Shown: positions 8,420-16,445, counted from the stretch's first letter. The stretch is DNA of 49,616 nucleotides from Acidimicrobiaceae bacterium (GCA_027306925.1 DAHUXW010000013.1:1-49616); one strand, 5' to 3'. A program made the numbers and translations. The notes: generated from the letters alone by a model not told the origin.

Positions 8420-9750
8420 ATGGACGGCAGATCAGGTCGCCGCCTCGGCCCACGCGAGGTCACGCGAATCGGCGGCGCGTCGGGGATCCTCGCCGAACGA
8501 GACGTCCGCGACTTCGTGCGCGGCGCGCTCGACTCGGTCGACCTCGCGATGCGAAGCGTCTGCGTCGTCGTGCCCGACGCGACGCGTACGTGCCCGGTCC
8601 CGATGCTGCCGTCGGCGATCCACGACGCGCTCCGCGGGCGCGTCGCCCGGATCACCGTGCTCGTCGCGCTCGGCACGCGCGCGGCCATGGCCGAGCGCGA
8701 CCGGGCCGCCCACGTCGGCCACCGACCGGGCGCAGCGGAGGTGACGTACCCGGGGACGACGATCCTCGACCACGCGCGGTGGGATCCGGCGGCGTGCGTG
8801 GACCTCGGTACGATCCCGGCGGCCCGGCGGCCCGGCGGCCCGGCGGCCCGGCGGCCCGGCGGCCCGAGCTCTCGGGCGGCCTGCTTTGTCGCGATACGCC
8901 GGTGCGCGTGAACCGTGCGGTGCTCGAGCACGACGTGACGCTGGTGGTCGGCCCGGTGTTCCCGCACGAGGTCGCCGGCTTCTCCGGGGGCGACAAGTAG
9001 CACTTCCCGGGCGTGTCGGGTCGCGAGCCCATCGACGAGTCGCACTTGGTCGGCGCGCTCGTGTCGAGCGCCGAGATCATCGGTGTCCCGGGTGTCACGC
9101 CGGTGCGGGCGATCATCGACGAGGCGGCGTCGATGGTCCCGACCACGCGATTCGCACCGTGCGTCGTCACGCGTCCCGGTTCGGCGGACCTCGATGCCGC
9201 CGCGTTCGGGGAGCCCGTCGCGGCCTGGGAGTCGGTCGTCGAGACCGCGGCGGCGACCCACAGTCGGTACCGGGGGGCGCCGGTGGCGTGCGTGCTCTCC
9301 GTGCTCCCGGAGCGCTCCGCGGACCTCTGGACGGGCGCGAAGGGCTTCTACAAGGTCGAGCCCGTCGTCGTGGACGGCGGCGGGGTCGTGCTGCGCGCAC
9401 CGCACATCGCCGACCTGAGCGTGACGCACCCGGGGATCGCCGAGATCGGCTAGCACGGTCGCGAGTACTTCATGGCGCAGTGGCAGCGCTTCCGGTCGCG
9501 TCCCTGGAACGACCTCGCGCACTCGACTCACGTGCGAGGTGCAGGGACGCACGACGCACGCGACGGCGAGCGCCTGCGCGTGAGCGTGACGCTCGCGACA
9601 GCCATGTCGGAGTCCGTCGCCCGGTCCGTGAACCTCGGCTACCGGGACCCCGCGGAGATCGACCCCGACGAGTGGGCCCGCGACGACGGCACGCTCGTCG
9701 TTCGGGACGCCGGCGAGGAGCTCCACCGGCTCCGGCTCACCCCGTCGTGA
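8420..9750 (+). pseudogene. Lactate racemase family (LarA/DUF2088) gene, frameshifted and with two amber codons
   Basis: LarA family enzymes are nickel-pincer racemases or epimerases of 2-hydroxyacids. ATG 8420 has a GGGAGGG ribosome site. The N-terminal part reads to DLGTIP (about 8818) in one frame. The protein continues from ELSGGLL and VRVNRAVLEHDVTLVVGPV in another frame, the change falling inside six copies of an 8-bp repeat. GFSGGDK, containing the lysine that carries the pincer cofactor in the family, is followed at once by TAG (8998-9000), then HFPGVSG. A second TAG (9451-9453) lies in IAEIG-stop-HGREYFMAQW. In relatives both stop positions are tyrosine (GGNKYFFPG; IGYHVRDYF). The usual catalytic GTH motif reads GTRA here. 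The C-terminus to TGA 9750 is otherwise family-like. Most likely a pseudogene. Confidence 0.8.
8815..8862 (+). repeat. Octanucleotide tandem repeat, six copies, inside the LarA-like gene
   Basis: Six perfect CCCGGCGG units (8815-8862) followed by a partial CCC. Because 8 is not a multiple of three, each gain or loss changes the frame. With the six copies seen, the N- and C-terminal parts are out of register; with five copies they would read through as AARRPELSGGLL. Confidence 0.9.
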
Positions 9751-10426
9751 TCGACCCGCTCGCCGGCAGCGCGAAATCGCCGGCAGGGGCGGAGCTCGCG
9801 TATGACGTGAGCTCGACGTACTCGCCGTTGGTGCCCCCGTACGCGAGGATCCCCTTCGCCTTCGTCACGCAGTACTCGTAGGTCCTCGCCTTCACGGTCA
9901 CGCTCAGGCACGTCGACGGCTGGCCGGCGATGCTCTTCGTGGTCGTCGAGAACTTCACACCTGCACTCGTCGTCGCCGCGGTGGCTTGCAGCGACTTCAG
10001 CGCCGCGACGACACTCGACGGTTCGAACAGCCCGGTGAGGCCGAGCAGCGGGCTCGTCGTCGTGCCCGACTTGACGCAGATCGCGTGGCCGAGCGTCGAC
10101 GCGCAGAAGTAGGTCTTGCCGGCGAGATCGAGGATGTAGCCACTCCCTGCCCCGAAGCGCAGGTCGGGGGGTCTCTGCTCGAACGTCATGGTCTGCGACG
10201 CACCCGCGCCGTGCGTGACGTAGGTCACCTTGAAGGTGAGGTGCTCCTCCGCCGTGAGCGACCGCTCGAGCGTCGAGAACGGGGAAGGCTTCGGCTTGGT
10301 CGCCGGGACGGCCGACGCGCCCGGTGCCGCGGCGCCCACTCCCGCGAGGACCGCGGCGCCGAGCAGAAAGGGGGCGAGGAGCACGCGGGCATTGCGCCTC
10401 GCGCGCGCAGTGGGTGTGGTGGTCAC
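9737..10426 (-). CDS. Secreted protein of unknown function
   Basis: Predicted exported protein of 229 residues from GTG 10426, chosen over the in-frame ATG 10438 because a GGAGG ribosome site lies 5 nt before the GTG. N-terminal Arg-rich stretch then a hydrophobic core (VLLAPFLLGAAVLAGVGAAA) and a likely ASA signal peptidase site. There is no lipobox cysteine. The mature part is Ser/Thr-rich with four cysteines in CAS, CVK, CLS and YCV contexts, and lipoprotein-like beta patterns (TFKVTYVTHGAG, MTFEQRPPDLRF). This resembles actinobacterial LppX/LprG-like or hypothetical secreted proteins, but not well enough to name. Its 3' end overlaps the end of the LarA-like gene on the opposite strand by 14 bp. 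Confidence 0.75.
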   Translation of the reverse strand: MTTTPTARARRNARVLLAPFLLGAAVLAGVGAAAPGASAVPATKPKPSPFSTLERSLTAEEHLTFKVTYVTHGAGASQTMTFEQRPPDLRFGAGSGYILDLAGKTYFCASTLGHAICVKSGTTTSPLLGLTGLFEPSSVVAALKSLQATAATTSAGVKFSTTTKSIAGQPSTCLSVTVKARTYEYCVTKAKGILAYGGTNGEYVELTSYASSAPAGDFALPASGSITTG

Positions 10427-10616
10427 GGCATCCTCCATCGGGTCTCGGTCCGCCGACCGGGACCGGGTCGCTCGACGCCCGGCCGGAGCCGATGCGATCC
10501 TGACGCGCGCCCGTCGCCGCCGTCAATGGTCTGTTGCGTGGAACGTGCAGACAGCCTGTCGTGCGCGAGGCCGGTGCATCGCGCCCGGTCGACCGCTCGC
10601 GCTGCTCGGAGCAGTC

Positions 10617-11309
10617 CTACCTGCTCCTGCGCCGCCGCGCTCCCTGCGGGCCCTGTGTCGCGGGGCCGGGACGGCGCGGCGGCGGGCATCCCGCTTCGAG
10701 GATCGCGAAGGCGTCGGACACGTACCGCGTGAGCGCGACCGCGCTGCGGCGCTCACGCGCGGGAGCGCTGCGAAATGCGCGGACTCCGGTGCGCAGCGCG
10801 GTGACGGCGGCCCGAGCGGTCACCGCGGCCCGCAGGCGGACGTCTCCCGAGTCCCGGTCCGCGCCCGCGTCGACGAAGCGGTCGGCGAGCACGGCGGTGA
10901 GACGCTCCTCCCACTCGATGAACACTCGCACGAGGCGGACGGGCGATGGCGTGGAGGCCGGATCGAGGTTGCGCGCCGACTGCACGAGTGAACGGCCCGC
11001 CCGCCCGGCGAGCGACGCGCACACGGCTTCGCGCAGCGCGCCGAGCGGAGGTTCGTCGGGTGATCGGTGCGCGAGCTCGCGTTCGACCGAGGCGAACAGC
11101 GCGACGAGATCGGGCAGGAGAAGGTCTTCCTTCGACTCGAAGTAGCGGAAGAACGTCCGCTCGGACACGTCGGCGGCGCCCGTGATCTCCTGGACCGTCG
11201 TCGCAGCGAAGCCCTTCGCGCGAAACAGCTCGGCCGCCGCCGCGATCATCGCGTCGCGCGTCGCCTGCTTCTTCTTCTCCCATCGGCCGGTCGAGGTGCT
11301 CTCGTTCAC
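10617..11309 (-). CDS. TetR family transcriptional regulator
   Basis: One-component repressor, 230 residues from GTG 11309. The HTH occupies about residues 12-58: RDAMIAAAAELFRAKGFAAT, then VQEITGAADVSERTFFRYFESKEDLL, typical of TetR. The ligand-binding C-terminal domain is helical and Arg/Ala-rich; the tail beyond about 205 is Pro/Arg-rich and may be disordered. A near-consensus TATGAT hexamer lies 6 nt before the GTG, so the message is probably leaderless. Two palindromes just upstream (11339-11371) are good autoregulatory operator candidates. Nearest possible targets are the downstream secreted protein and the MFS exporter at 11657-13306, though the latter is read from the same strand with its own upstream region. 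Confidence 0.9.
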   Translation of the reverse strand: MNESTSTGRWEKKKQATRDAMIAAAAELFRAKGFAATTVQEITGAADVSERTFFRYFESKEDLLLPDLVALFASVERELAHRSPDEPPLGALREAVCASLAGRAGRSLVQSARNLDPASTPSPVRLVRVFIEWEERLTAVLADRFVDAGADRDSGDVRLRAAVTARAAVTALRTGVRAFRSAPARERRSAVALTRYVSDAFAILEAGCPPPRRPGPATQGPQGARRRRSR

Positions 11310-11315
11310 GAGCAG

Positions 11316-11321
11316 ATCATA
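11316..11321 (-). promoter_or_regulatory. Leaderless -10 element (TATGAT) of the TetR gene
   Basis: Minus-strand TATGAT, 6 nt before the GTG start at 11309; the best match to TATAAT among the leaderless promoters of the window. Confidence 0.6.
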
Positions 11322-11338
11322 GCGCCGAACAATGATGC

Positions 11339-11371
11339 CAGATGGTGCGCCATCTGACGGAACTGACAGTT
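11339..11371. promoter_or_regulatory. Candidate TetR operators (two palindromes)
   Basis: CAGATGG-TGCG-CCATCTG at 11339-11356 (7-bp arms) and GAACT-GAC-AGTTC at 11359-11371 (5-bp arms) lie side by side, 18-50 bp upstream of the TetR -10. Position and symmetry suit a TetR dimer or another regulator; binding is inferred. Confidence 0.5.
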
Positions 11372-11656
11372 CGCATAGCCATGCAAGAGTAAGGTGGCGG
11401 TACCGACAGAAGGCAGTAGTGACGGCTGGAAAAATGGCGCGCATTGCGTGCATATGTCCGCCACAGGCGAGAACGCAGCGAGATTGGCCATGCAGGGGTG
11501 GGGGATGTCGCGATCGCGGCGACGACACGCGCGGCGTCATGGTGCCAGAGGTCACCGGGCTGGCGCGCGCGTCGGTCGACGGCGGTGGTGGCGTGGCCCA
11601 TCGCGCTCTTGCGGGACGCGACCCACGACCACGCGCGCTCGGTCAGGCGCGCTCGG

Positions 11657-13306
11657 TCAGGCGCGATCGGTCAACAGCTTCAGGATGTCTCGGCGCCACG
11701 CGGAGCGCGCCTGTGCGGCCTCGACCGTCTCGGGGTGGACCATCCGGGTGATTCGCGGTTCTCCGGGTCCCGTGTGGAACGCCGAGGCGGACACCTCGAT
11801 CTCGGTGTCCGCCTTCGTGTAGTGGGCGCGCTGGAGCAGGTAGCCGTTCCAGGATGCGACGAGGAAGGTCTCGATGAACCGCCCGTGCTCGGTGACGTCC
11901 TCGAACACCCCCCACCGGGTGCCGCCGAGGTGGCGCCGGACGATCCGAAGCCCGGCCATCGCCGCGAGGAAGTCGTCGACGTCGTCCTCGGCGACGAGGT
12001 ACTCGACGAGGATCAGCACCGGTCCGTCGTTCGCCGCGATGCGCCGGTTCACGACGAGCGACGGGCTCCCCACGATCTCGAGCGACGCACGGTCGACGAC
12101 CGGCAGGCCGAAACGGGGGATGACGAGCAGTCCCGGCAGGAACGCGAGGGCCGACACGAGCAGCGTCGTGCGCAGCGGGAGGAAGGAGTCGACGACGCCG
12201 AAGCCGAGCCCTCCGACGACGAACGGTCCCTCGAGCACGACGTAGTAGAGGGAGAGCGCGCGAGTCTGCACCCACTCGGGCGTGACCTGGCGAGCGGCGA
12301 TGACGAATGCCATCGTCGCCCACACCCACGACCCACCTGCCACGAACAGCGTGGGGACGGCGGCCCAGCGGCTCGGCCAGATGACGATCGCCCCGACGGC
12401 GAGCCCGTTCGTCACCGTCGCGGCCGCCGCGATCGCGTCGAGGTGCAGGTGGCCCTGGATCCTCGGCACGGTGAGGGCCGCCGTCATCGCACCCGCGCCG
12501 GAGATCGCGAGGTAGCTGCCGTAGCCGAGCGCGGAGGTGTGCAGGTAGTGCGCCGCAAATAGCGGGAGCAGCGCGCCGAGCGCGGCTGCGGGACCCGCGT
12601 AGAGCGCCGTACGCGCCGCGACCGCTCGGAGCCCCGGGGTGTTCGCGAAATAGCGCCAGCCGGACGAGATCGCCCCGAGGAGGCTCTCGGTCGCGTCCCC
12701 GCCCGGCGTCGAGAGGCGCAGGTCGCTGCGTCCCCGCCACACCACGAGGAAGCCGACGAGCGGAACCATGAGCGCGCCGCAGACCGCGAAGAACGCCGCG
12801 CTGCCCGCGTCGCGAAGCACCGCGCCGCCGAGCACCGGCCCCACGACCTGGCCGATGTTCCACTGGAAGCTGTCGACGCTCAGCGCGACTGGGGCGATCT
12901 CCGCGGGGACCAGGCTCGCGACGGTCGTCCACCACGAAGGCGAGGAGGTGCCGTTCGCGATGCCCATGCCCGCAAGGCCGACGAGGAGCGTCGCGGGCGA
13001 GAGCGCGTGCGCCGCGGCGACGACTGCGAGAAAGACCGTCGAGCTCGCGAGGAGGAGCTTCGCGAGCAGGAGCACCGCGCGCCGATCCCTCGCGTCGGCG
13101 GCCGCGCCCGAGAACAGCACCGCGAAGATGCCCGCGAGGGGGGTCATCGACGCCGCGAGGGTGACGAGCACCGGAGACTTCGTGAGGCGCTCCATGACGA
13201 AGCCGCCGACGAGGGTGACCATCCACACCCCGGAGTTCGCGAAGACGGCGGTCCCCTCGAGCCAGCGGAATGTCCGGCTGCGCAGCGGCGCGAGCAGAGG
13301 CGTCAC
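11657..13306 (-). CDS. MFS exporter, MFS_3/EntS-like, with C-terminal extension
   Basis: Major facilitator superfamily permease of the enterobactin-exporter-like group (Pfam MFS_3), 549 residues from GTG 13306. About 12 membrane segments are seen (VLVTLAASMTPLAGIFAVLFSG, LLVGLAGMGIANG, VVGPVLGGAVL and others). The sequence PLRSRTFRWLEGT before TM1 and DARDRRAVLL in loop 2-3 are typical. The soluble C-terminal part (about 410-549; VLILVEYLVAEDDVDDFLAAM, RWGVFEDVTEHGRFIETFLV) is the extension found in many MFS_3 proteins, a ferredoxin-like fold. The substrate is unknown; the group exports siderophores, macrolides or other drugs. An earlier ATG at 13372 is possible but would leave almost no gap to the divergent gene at 13380. 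Confidence 0.88.
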   Translation of the reverse strand: MTPLLAPLRSRTFRWLEGTAVFANSGVWMVTLVGGFVMERLTKSPVLVTLAASMTPLAGIFAVLFSGAAADARDRRAVLLLAKLLLASSTVFLAVVAAAHALSPATLLVGLAGMGIANGTSSPSWWTTVASLVPAEIAPVALSVDSFQWNIGQVVGPVLGGAVLRDAGSAAFFAVCGALMVPLVGFLVVWRGRSDLRLSTPGGDATESLLGAISSGWRYFANTPGLRAVAARTALYAGPAAALGALLPLFAAHYLHTSALGYGSYLAISGAGAMTAALTVPRIQGHLHLDAIAAAATVTNGLAVGAIVIWPSRWAAVPTLFVAGGSWVWATMAFVIAARQVTPEWVQTRALSLYYVVLEGPFVVGGLGFGVVDSFLPLRTTLLVSALAFLPGLLVIPRFGLPVVDRASLEIVGSPSLVVNRRIAANDGPVLILVEYLVAEDDVDDFLAAMAGLRIVRRHLGGTRWGVFEDVTEHGRFIETFLVASWNGYLLQRAHYTKADTEIEVSASAFHTGPGEPRITRMVHPETVEAAQARSAWRRDILKLLTDRA

Positions 13307-13379
13307 GTTCTCACTGTAGGGAACGTCCGCCGTGAGACGGTGACGCCGGTCGCGCCGGGGCGCGGGCAACAATGGCGCC

Positions 13380-14447
13380 GTGTCCCGACCGACCCGACCG
13401 CTGCGCCGGAGCGCCCGCCGCGGCGCGGCGCCGGCGCTCGTCGCGCTCGTCGCGCTCCTCGTCGGGCCGGGCGGTGTCGCGGCCGCCGGCGCGGGGGAGC
13501 GGCCGGTCGCCGCGGTGGACGCCGGCGCGCGGCCGTCGACCCGCTACCCGATCCCCGCGCCACCCGTCCAGCCCGAGCCGTGCCCTCCACCGCCGTCGCC
13601 TCCGGGGCCGCCGAGCCCGCCACTCTCGCCCCCGGTCGTCCCCGACCGCGCGATCCCGGTGGTCGCCGCGCCTCCGGCGCGCACCGTCGACCTCGCGCCG
13701 ATCTCGGGCAAGGGGATCTGGCTCACCGTCTGGAAGGGCGCGCACATAGACGCCGCGAGGATCGTGGCCCTTGCGCGGCGCGCCGGCCTGCGACAGGTCT
13801 GGTTGCGCACCGGGAGCAGCGCCGACGGCTACTACGGCGCGCCGCTTCTGCACGCGCTCGTGCCTGGCGCGCACCGCGCCGGCATCGCGGTGATCGCCTG
13901 GGACTTCGCGTCGATGTCCGATCCTGTTGCGGACGCCGCGCGCGCGCGGGACGCGGTGCGCGACGGGGCGGACGGCTTCGCGACCGACATCGAGACCCCA
14001 GCCGAGGGGACCTACCTCGGGGCTCGGCGTGTGGCGTACTACCTGTCGCTCGTCAGGGTCGCGGTCGGCGACCGCCCGGTCATCGCAGTCGTCCCGCGCC
14101 CGCTGCGGTACTGGCTCGCCAACTACCCGTACGCGGCGGAGGCACCGTTCGTCGACGCGTTCGCGCCGATGGTCTACTGGTCGTGCACCGAGCCGGGCCA
14201 CGCGACGCTGGAGGCGATCCGGGGGCTCGAGCGCATGCGCCCCGTCGTCCCGATCGGGCAGGACTACGACATGGCGTCCGAAGGCGGTCGACACGGGCTG
14301 CCGAGCGGAGCCGAGATCTGGCGCTTCCTCGACGTCGCCCGACGCGGCGGCGCGCTCGGCGCGAGCCTCTACGACCTCGAATCGGGAGGAGCCGCGCAGC
14401 TCGACTCGCTCGGCGGCTACCCCTGGACCGGTCGGCGATCGGGCTGA
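13380..14447 (+). CDS. Secreted glycoside-hydrolase-like (TIM barrel) protein
   Basis: Exported 355-residue protein from GTG 13380. Arg-rich N-terminus, hydrophobic core PALVALVALLVGPGGVAAAGA, then a proline-rich linker (about 56-93, PPPPSPPGPPSPP type). The domain from about 108 looks like a GH-type TIM barrel: GIWLTVWKG, RIVALARRAGLRQVWLRTG, GIAVIAWDFAS, GFATDIETPAEGTY with carboxylates on the expected strand, AFAPMVYWSCTEPG, PVVPIGQDYDM, and a last-strand motif GASLYDLESG. Relatives are annotated only as hypothetical or glycosyl-hydrolase-like, so substrate is open; a cell-wall role is a guess. Divergent from the MFS exporter with 73 bp between starts. Confidence 0.7.
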   Translation: MSRPTRPLRRSARRGAAPALVALVALLVGPGGVAAAGAGERPVAAVDAGARPSTRYPIPAPPVQPEPCPPPPSPPGPPSPPLSPPVVPDRAIPVVAAPPARTVDLAPISGKGIWLTVWKGAHIDAARIVALARRAGLRQVWLRTGSSADGYYGAPLLHALVPGAHRAGIAVIAWDFASMSDPVADAARARDAVRDGADGFATDIETPAEGTYLGARRVAYYLSLVRVAVGDRPVIAVVPRPLRYWLANYPYAAEAPFVDAFAPMVYWSCTEPGHATLEAIRGLERMRPVVPIGQDYDMASEGGRHGLPSGAEIWRFLDVARRGGALGASLYDLESGGAAQLDSLGGYPWTGRRSG

Positions 14448-14486
14448 CGGGGGCGGGGCCGACCCGCGTGCCCAGATGCCGCAGTG

Positions 14487-14500
14487 TACCCTCTGGGGTA
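14487..14500 (+). promoter_or_regulatory. CsoR-like palindrome overlapping a start codon
   Basis: TACCC-TCTG-GGGTA (14487-14500) matches the general form of CsoR-family operators (TACCC..GGGTA arms), which respond to Cu(I), Ni or persulfide. Its last base is the A of ATG 14500, so a bound repressor would block transcription or initiation of the following mini gene. Confidence 0.45.
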
Positions 14501-14718
14501 TGTGCCGAGCGACGACATGCCCACGATGCAGGCGCCCTACGTGGAAGGGGTGCGGCGCACACGTCGAGCAGGTGCTCGGCGGCGTGCCCCCCGAGCAGCG
14601 GTGCGACTGCGGGCCGGTCGCCGCGCGCGGCCCGCGTGCGGCGCGGCCGGCGACGGAGCGTGACTCCGGCGAGGCGACGCGCCCGGCGCGCACGGGCTGG
14701 TTCTCGAGAAGGCGCTAG
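14500..14718 (+). CDS. Small Cys-rich zinc-ribbon-like protein
   Basis: 72-residue protein starting MCRATTCPRCRRPTWKGCG, then HVEQVLGGVPPEQRCDC. The pattern C-x4-C-x2-C-x7-CGxH-x12-C-x-C matches a widespread uncharacterised actinobacterial family of mini proteins (MC...C..CG..TW.GCG.HV..V..GVP..QRC.C). It probably binds zinc or another soft metal. The C-terminal 35 residues are Arg/Pro-rich and variable. No ribosome site precedes the ATG, consistent with a leaderless message, and a CsoR-like palindrome overlaps the start. It is the only gene of its strand between 14448 and 15474. Confidence 0.75.
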   Translation: MCRATTCPRCRRPTWKGCGAHVEQVLGGVPPEQRCDCGPVAARGPRAARPATERDSGEATRPARTGWFSRRR

Positions 14719-14755
14719 CCGCGGCCCGCAGCGGCCGTCGCAGGCGCGCCCGGCG

Positions 14756-15322
14756 TCAGCGCGGCGTCGACGCGCCGGGGACGAACGCCGGGCCGTGACC
14801 CGGGACGATGCGAGCGACGCCGAGGTCGAGCACCCGTCGGCGCCCCGCGTGGAGCGCCGCCGCGTCGGTGCACAGCGGGTCCTCTTCCGGACCATCCGCC
14901 GACCACCACAGGTGCGTGCACGCGACGAGGCCGTGCTCGGTCTCGACGAGCGTCGTGACGTCCTGGGGGGTGTGGCCGGGGGTCTCGATGAGCGTCACGT
15001 GCTCGCTCACGCATCGGCCTTCGGCGGGCTGGCCGTCCCACTGGTCCGCGCGGTACACGGCCCACACGTCGTGGACCCGCGCGGCGGGGAAGAGCGCGAG
15101 GTGCCACGTGTGGTCGGGGTGGTGGTGGCTGAGCACGACGTCGGTGACCGCCTCGGCGGCGACGCCGAGCGAGGCGAGCGGTTCGAGGATGAGGCTCCGG
15201 TCGCGCACCATCCCCGGGTCGACGACCACGTGCGAGGTGCCGTCCGCCACGTGCACGACGCTCGACGCGACGCCGTCGTCGCGGGCGTAGCCGTCGTGGA
15301 TCACGGTGAGGCGCGCGGGCAT
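14756..15322 (-). CDS. MBL-fold metallo-hydrolase (MBLAC1-like)
   Basis: Metallo-beta-lactamase-fold hydrolase, 188 residues. The metal motif LSHHHPDHTWHLALFP (HxHxDH type) lies at about 64-79, the second ligand region ETPGHTPQDVTTLVET at about 112, and the last histidine in RIVPGHGPAF near the end. The compact length and motif spacing resemble MBLAC1 and related small hydrolases. Substrate is not predictable. Start ATG 15322 follows a TAGGCT hexamer by 6 nt, so the transcript is probably leaderless. It is divergent from the MDR oxidoreductase at 15475. Confidence 0.85.
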   Translation of the reverse strand: MPARLTVIHDGYARDDGVASSVVHVADGTSHVVVDPGMVRDRSLILEPLASLGVAAEAVTDVVLSHHHPDHTWHLALFPAARVHDVWAVYRADQWDGQPAEGRCVSEHVTLIETPGHTPQDVTTLVETEHGLVACTHLWWSADGPEEDPLCTDAAALHAGRRRVLDLGVARIVPGHGPAFVPGASTPR

Positions 15323-15328
15323 TCCCGG

Positions 15329-15334
15329 AGCCTA
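15329..15334 (-). promoter_or_regulatory. Leaderless -10 element of the MBL hydrolase gene
   Basis: Minus-strand TAGGCT ending 6 nt before ATG 15322. Confidence 0.55.
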
Positions 15335-15474
15335 CGCTCCGTTGCGGGCCGGGCGGCGCCGGTGGTGGTCTGCGTGGGCCGCCACTACCAGGGCGGCCAC
15401 GGTCACGTTCGACGCGACGGCGCACGAGGAGTCGTACGTGGAATAGCGCTCGTTCGCGGTCGGTTGGACGCGTC

Positions 15475-16422
15475 ATGGCGCGACGGGTGGTGGCGACGGC
15501 GTACGGCGGGCCGGAGGTGCTCGCACTCGTGGAGGAGCCGGTGGGCCCCCCCGGTCCGGGCGAGGTGCTCGTAGGCGTCCGAGCGGCCGGCACGAACCCG
15601 TTCGACGTGAAGATCTACAGCGGTGGGCTCGGTCGGGATCCCGCGAAGCTTCCCATGCGCCTCGGGTCGGAGGCCGCCGGCGTCGTGCGCGCGGTCGGCG
15701 CCGAGATCTCGGGCCCGACCGGAGCGATCCGCGTCGGCGACGAGGTCGTCGTGTTCCGTGCCGCAGGCGCGTATGCCGACGAGATCGTCGCGCCGGCCTC
15801 GGCCGTCCTCGCGAAGCCGGACGAGCTGTCCTTCGAGGAGGCTGCCGGCCTCATGCTCGTCGGCACGACCGCGGTCCACGCGCTCGCCGCAGCGGGCGTG
15901 GCCGCTGGCGACACCCTGCTCGTGCATGGCGCGGCAGGCGGAGTCGGGAGCTCGGTCGTCCAGATCGCGGTCGCGTCGGGCGCGCGTGTGGTCGGGACTG
16001 CGGCACCGGAGCGTCACGACGACCTGCGACGGCTCGGTGCCGTGCCGGTCGCGTACGGCGACGGCCTCCTCGAGCGCGTCCGCGAGCTCGCTCCGGACGG
16101 GGTCGACGCGGCGGTCGACACGGTCGGGACCGACGAGGCGGTGGACGTGTCGATCGCGCTCGTCGCGGACCGAGACCGCATCGCGACGATCGCGGCGTTC
16201 ACGCGCGGCGGCGGGCTCTGGATCAAGGTGCTCGGCGCCGGCCCCGGCGCCGACCCGGGGACGGCGATCCGCGACGCGGCACGTCTGGAGCTCCTCCGCC
16301 TCGTGCGGTCGGGGTCCCTGCGCGTCCGCGTCGGGCGCGTCTACCCGCTCGCCGAGGTCGCCGAGGCGCACCGCACGCTCGCGGGCGGGCGCGCGTACGG
16401 CAAGGTCGTGCTCGTTCCCTGA
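15475..16422 (+). CDS. MDR family NADPH:quinone oxidoreductase
   Basis: 315-residue zinc-independent MDR enzyme of the quinone oxidoreductase type. N-terminal PPGPGEVLVGVRAAGTNPFDVKIYSG, then MRLGSEAAGVVRAVG. NADPH motif LLVHGAAGGVGSSVVQIA at about 143-160 and the typical C-terminal PLAEVAEAHRTLAGGRAYGKVVLVP. It shares architecture with the enzyme at 1580-2551 but the two are clearly diverged. ATG 15475 has only a weak ribosome site. Convergent with the MoaD-like gene; a tandem repeat lies between them. Confidence 0.9.
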   Translation: MARRVVATAYGGPEVLALVEEPVGPPGPGEVLVGVRAAGTNPFDVKIYSGGLGRDPAKLPMRLGSEAAGVVRAVGAEISGPTGAIRVGDEVVVFRAAGAYADEIVAPASAVLAKPDELSFEEAAGLMLVGTTAVHALAAAGVAAGDTLLVHGAAGGVGSSVVQIAVASGARVVGTAAPERHDDLRRLGAVPVAYGDGLLERVRELAPDGVDAAVDTVGTDEAVDVSIALVADRDRIATIAAFTRGGGLWIKVLGAGPGADPGTAIRDAARLELLRLVRSGSLRVRVGRVYPLAEVAEAHRTLAGGRAYGKVVLVP

Positions 16423-16445
16423 GCCCGCCCCTCCGGTCCGGCGGT

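Larger units (their letters stand above)
11310..11656. other. 347-bp intergenic region upstream of the TetR gene
   Basis: Less GC-rich than its surroundings. Holds the TetR -10 and two palindromes at its left end. An imperfect tandem GCTCGGTCAGGCGC pair lies near 11638-11664, running into the end of the MFS gene. No reading frame here has coding character. Confidence 0.5.

Noticed and set aside
8815-8862. CRISPR-like repeat
   Set aside because: Uninterrupted 8-bp tandem units without spacers.
8998-9453. Global reassignment of TAG to tyrosine
   Set aside because: TAG ends ftsH, pntB and the GT87-like gene at sensible positions, so a genome-wide recoding is not supported; only a local explanation remains.
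11332-11751. Plus-strand frames of about 140 codons upstream of the MFS gene end
   Set aside because: Composition is irregular, there is no family resemblance and no ribosome site, and they run antisense into the MFS gene.
15377-15398. Hairpin GGCCGCC/GGCGGCC as terminator
   Set aside because: It lies between two divergent gene starts, where no terminator is needed, and the stem is short.
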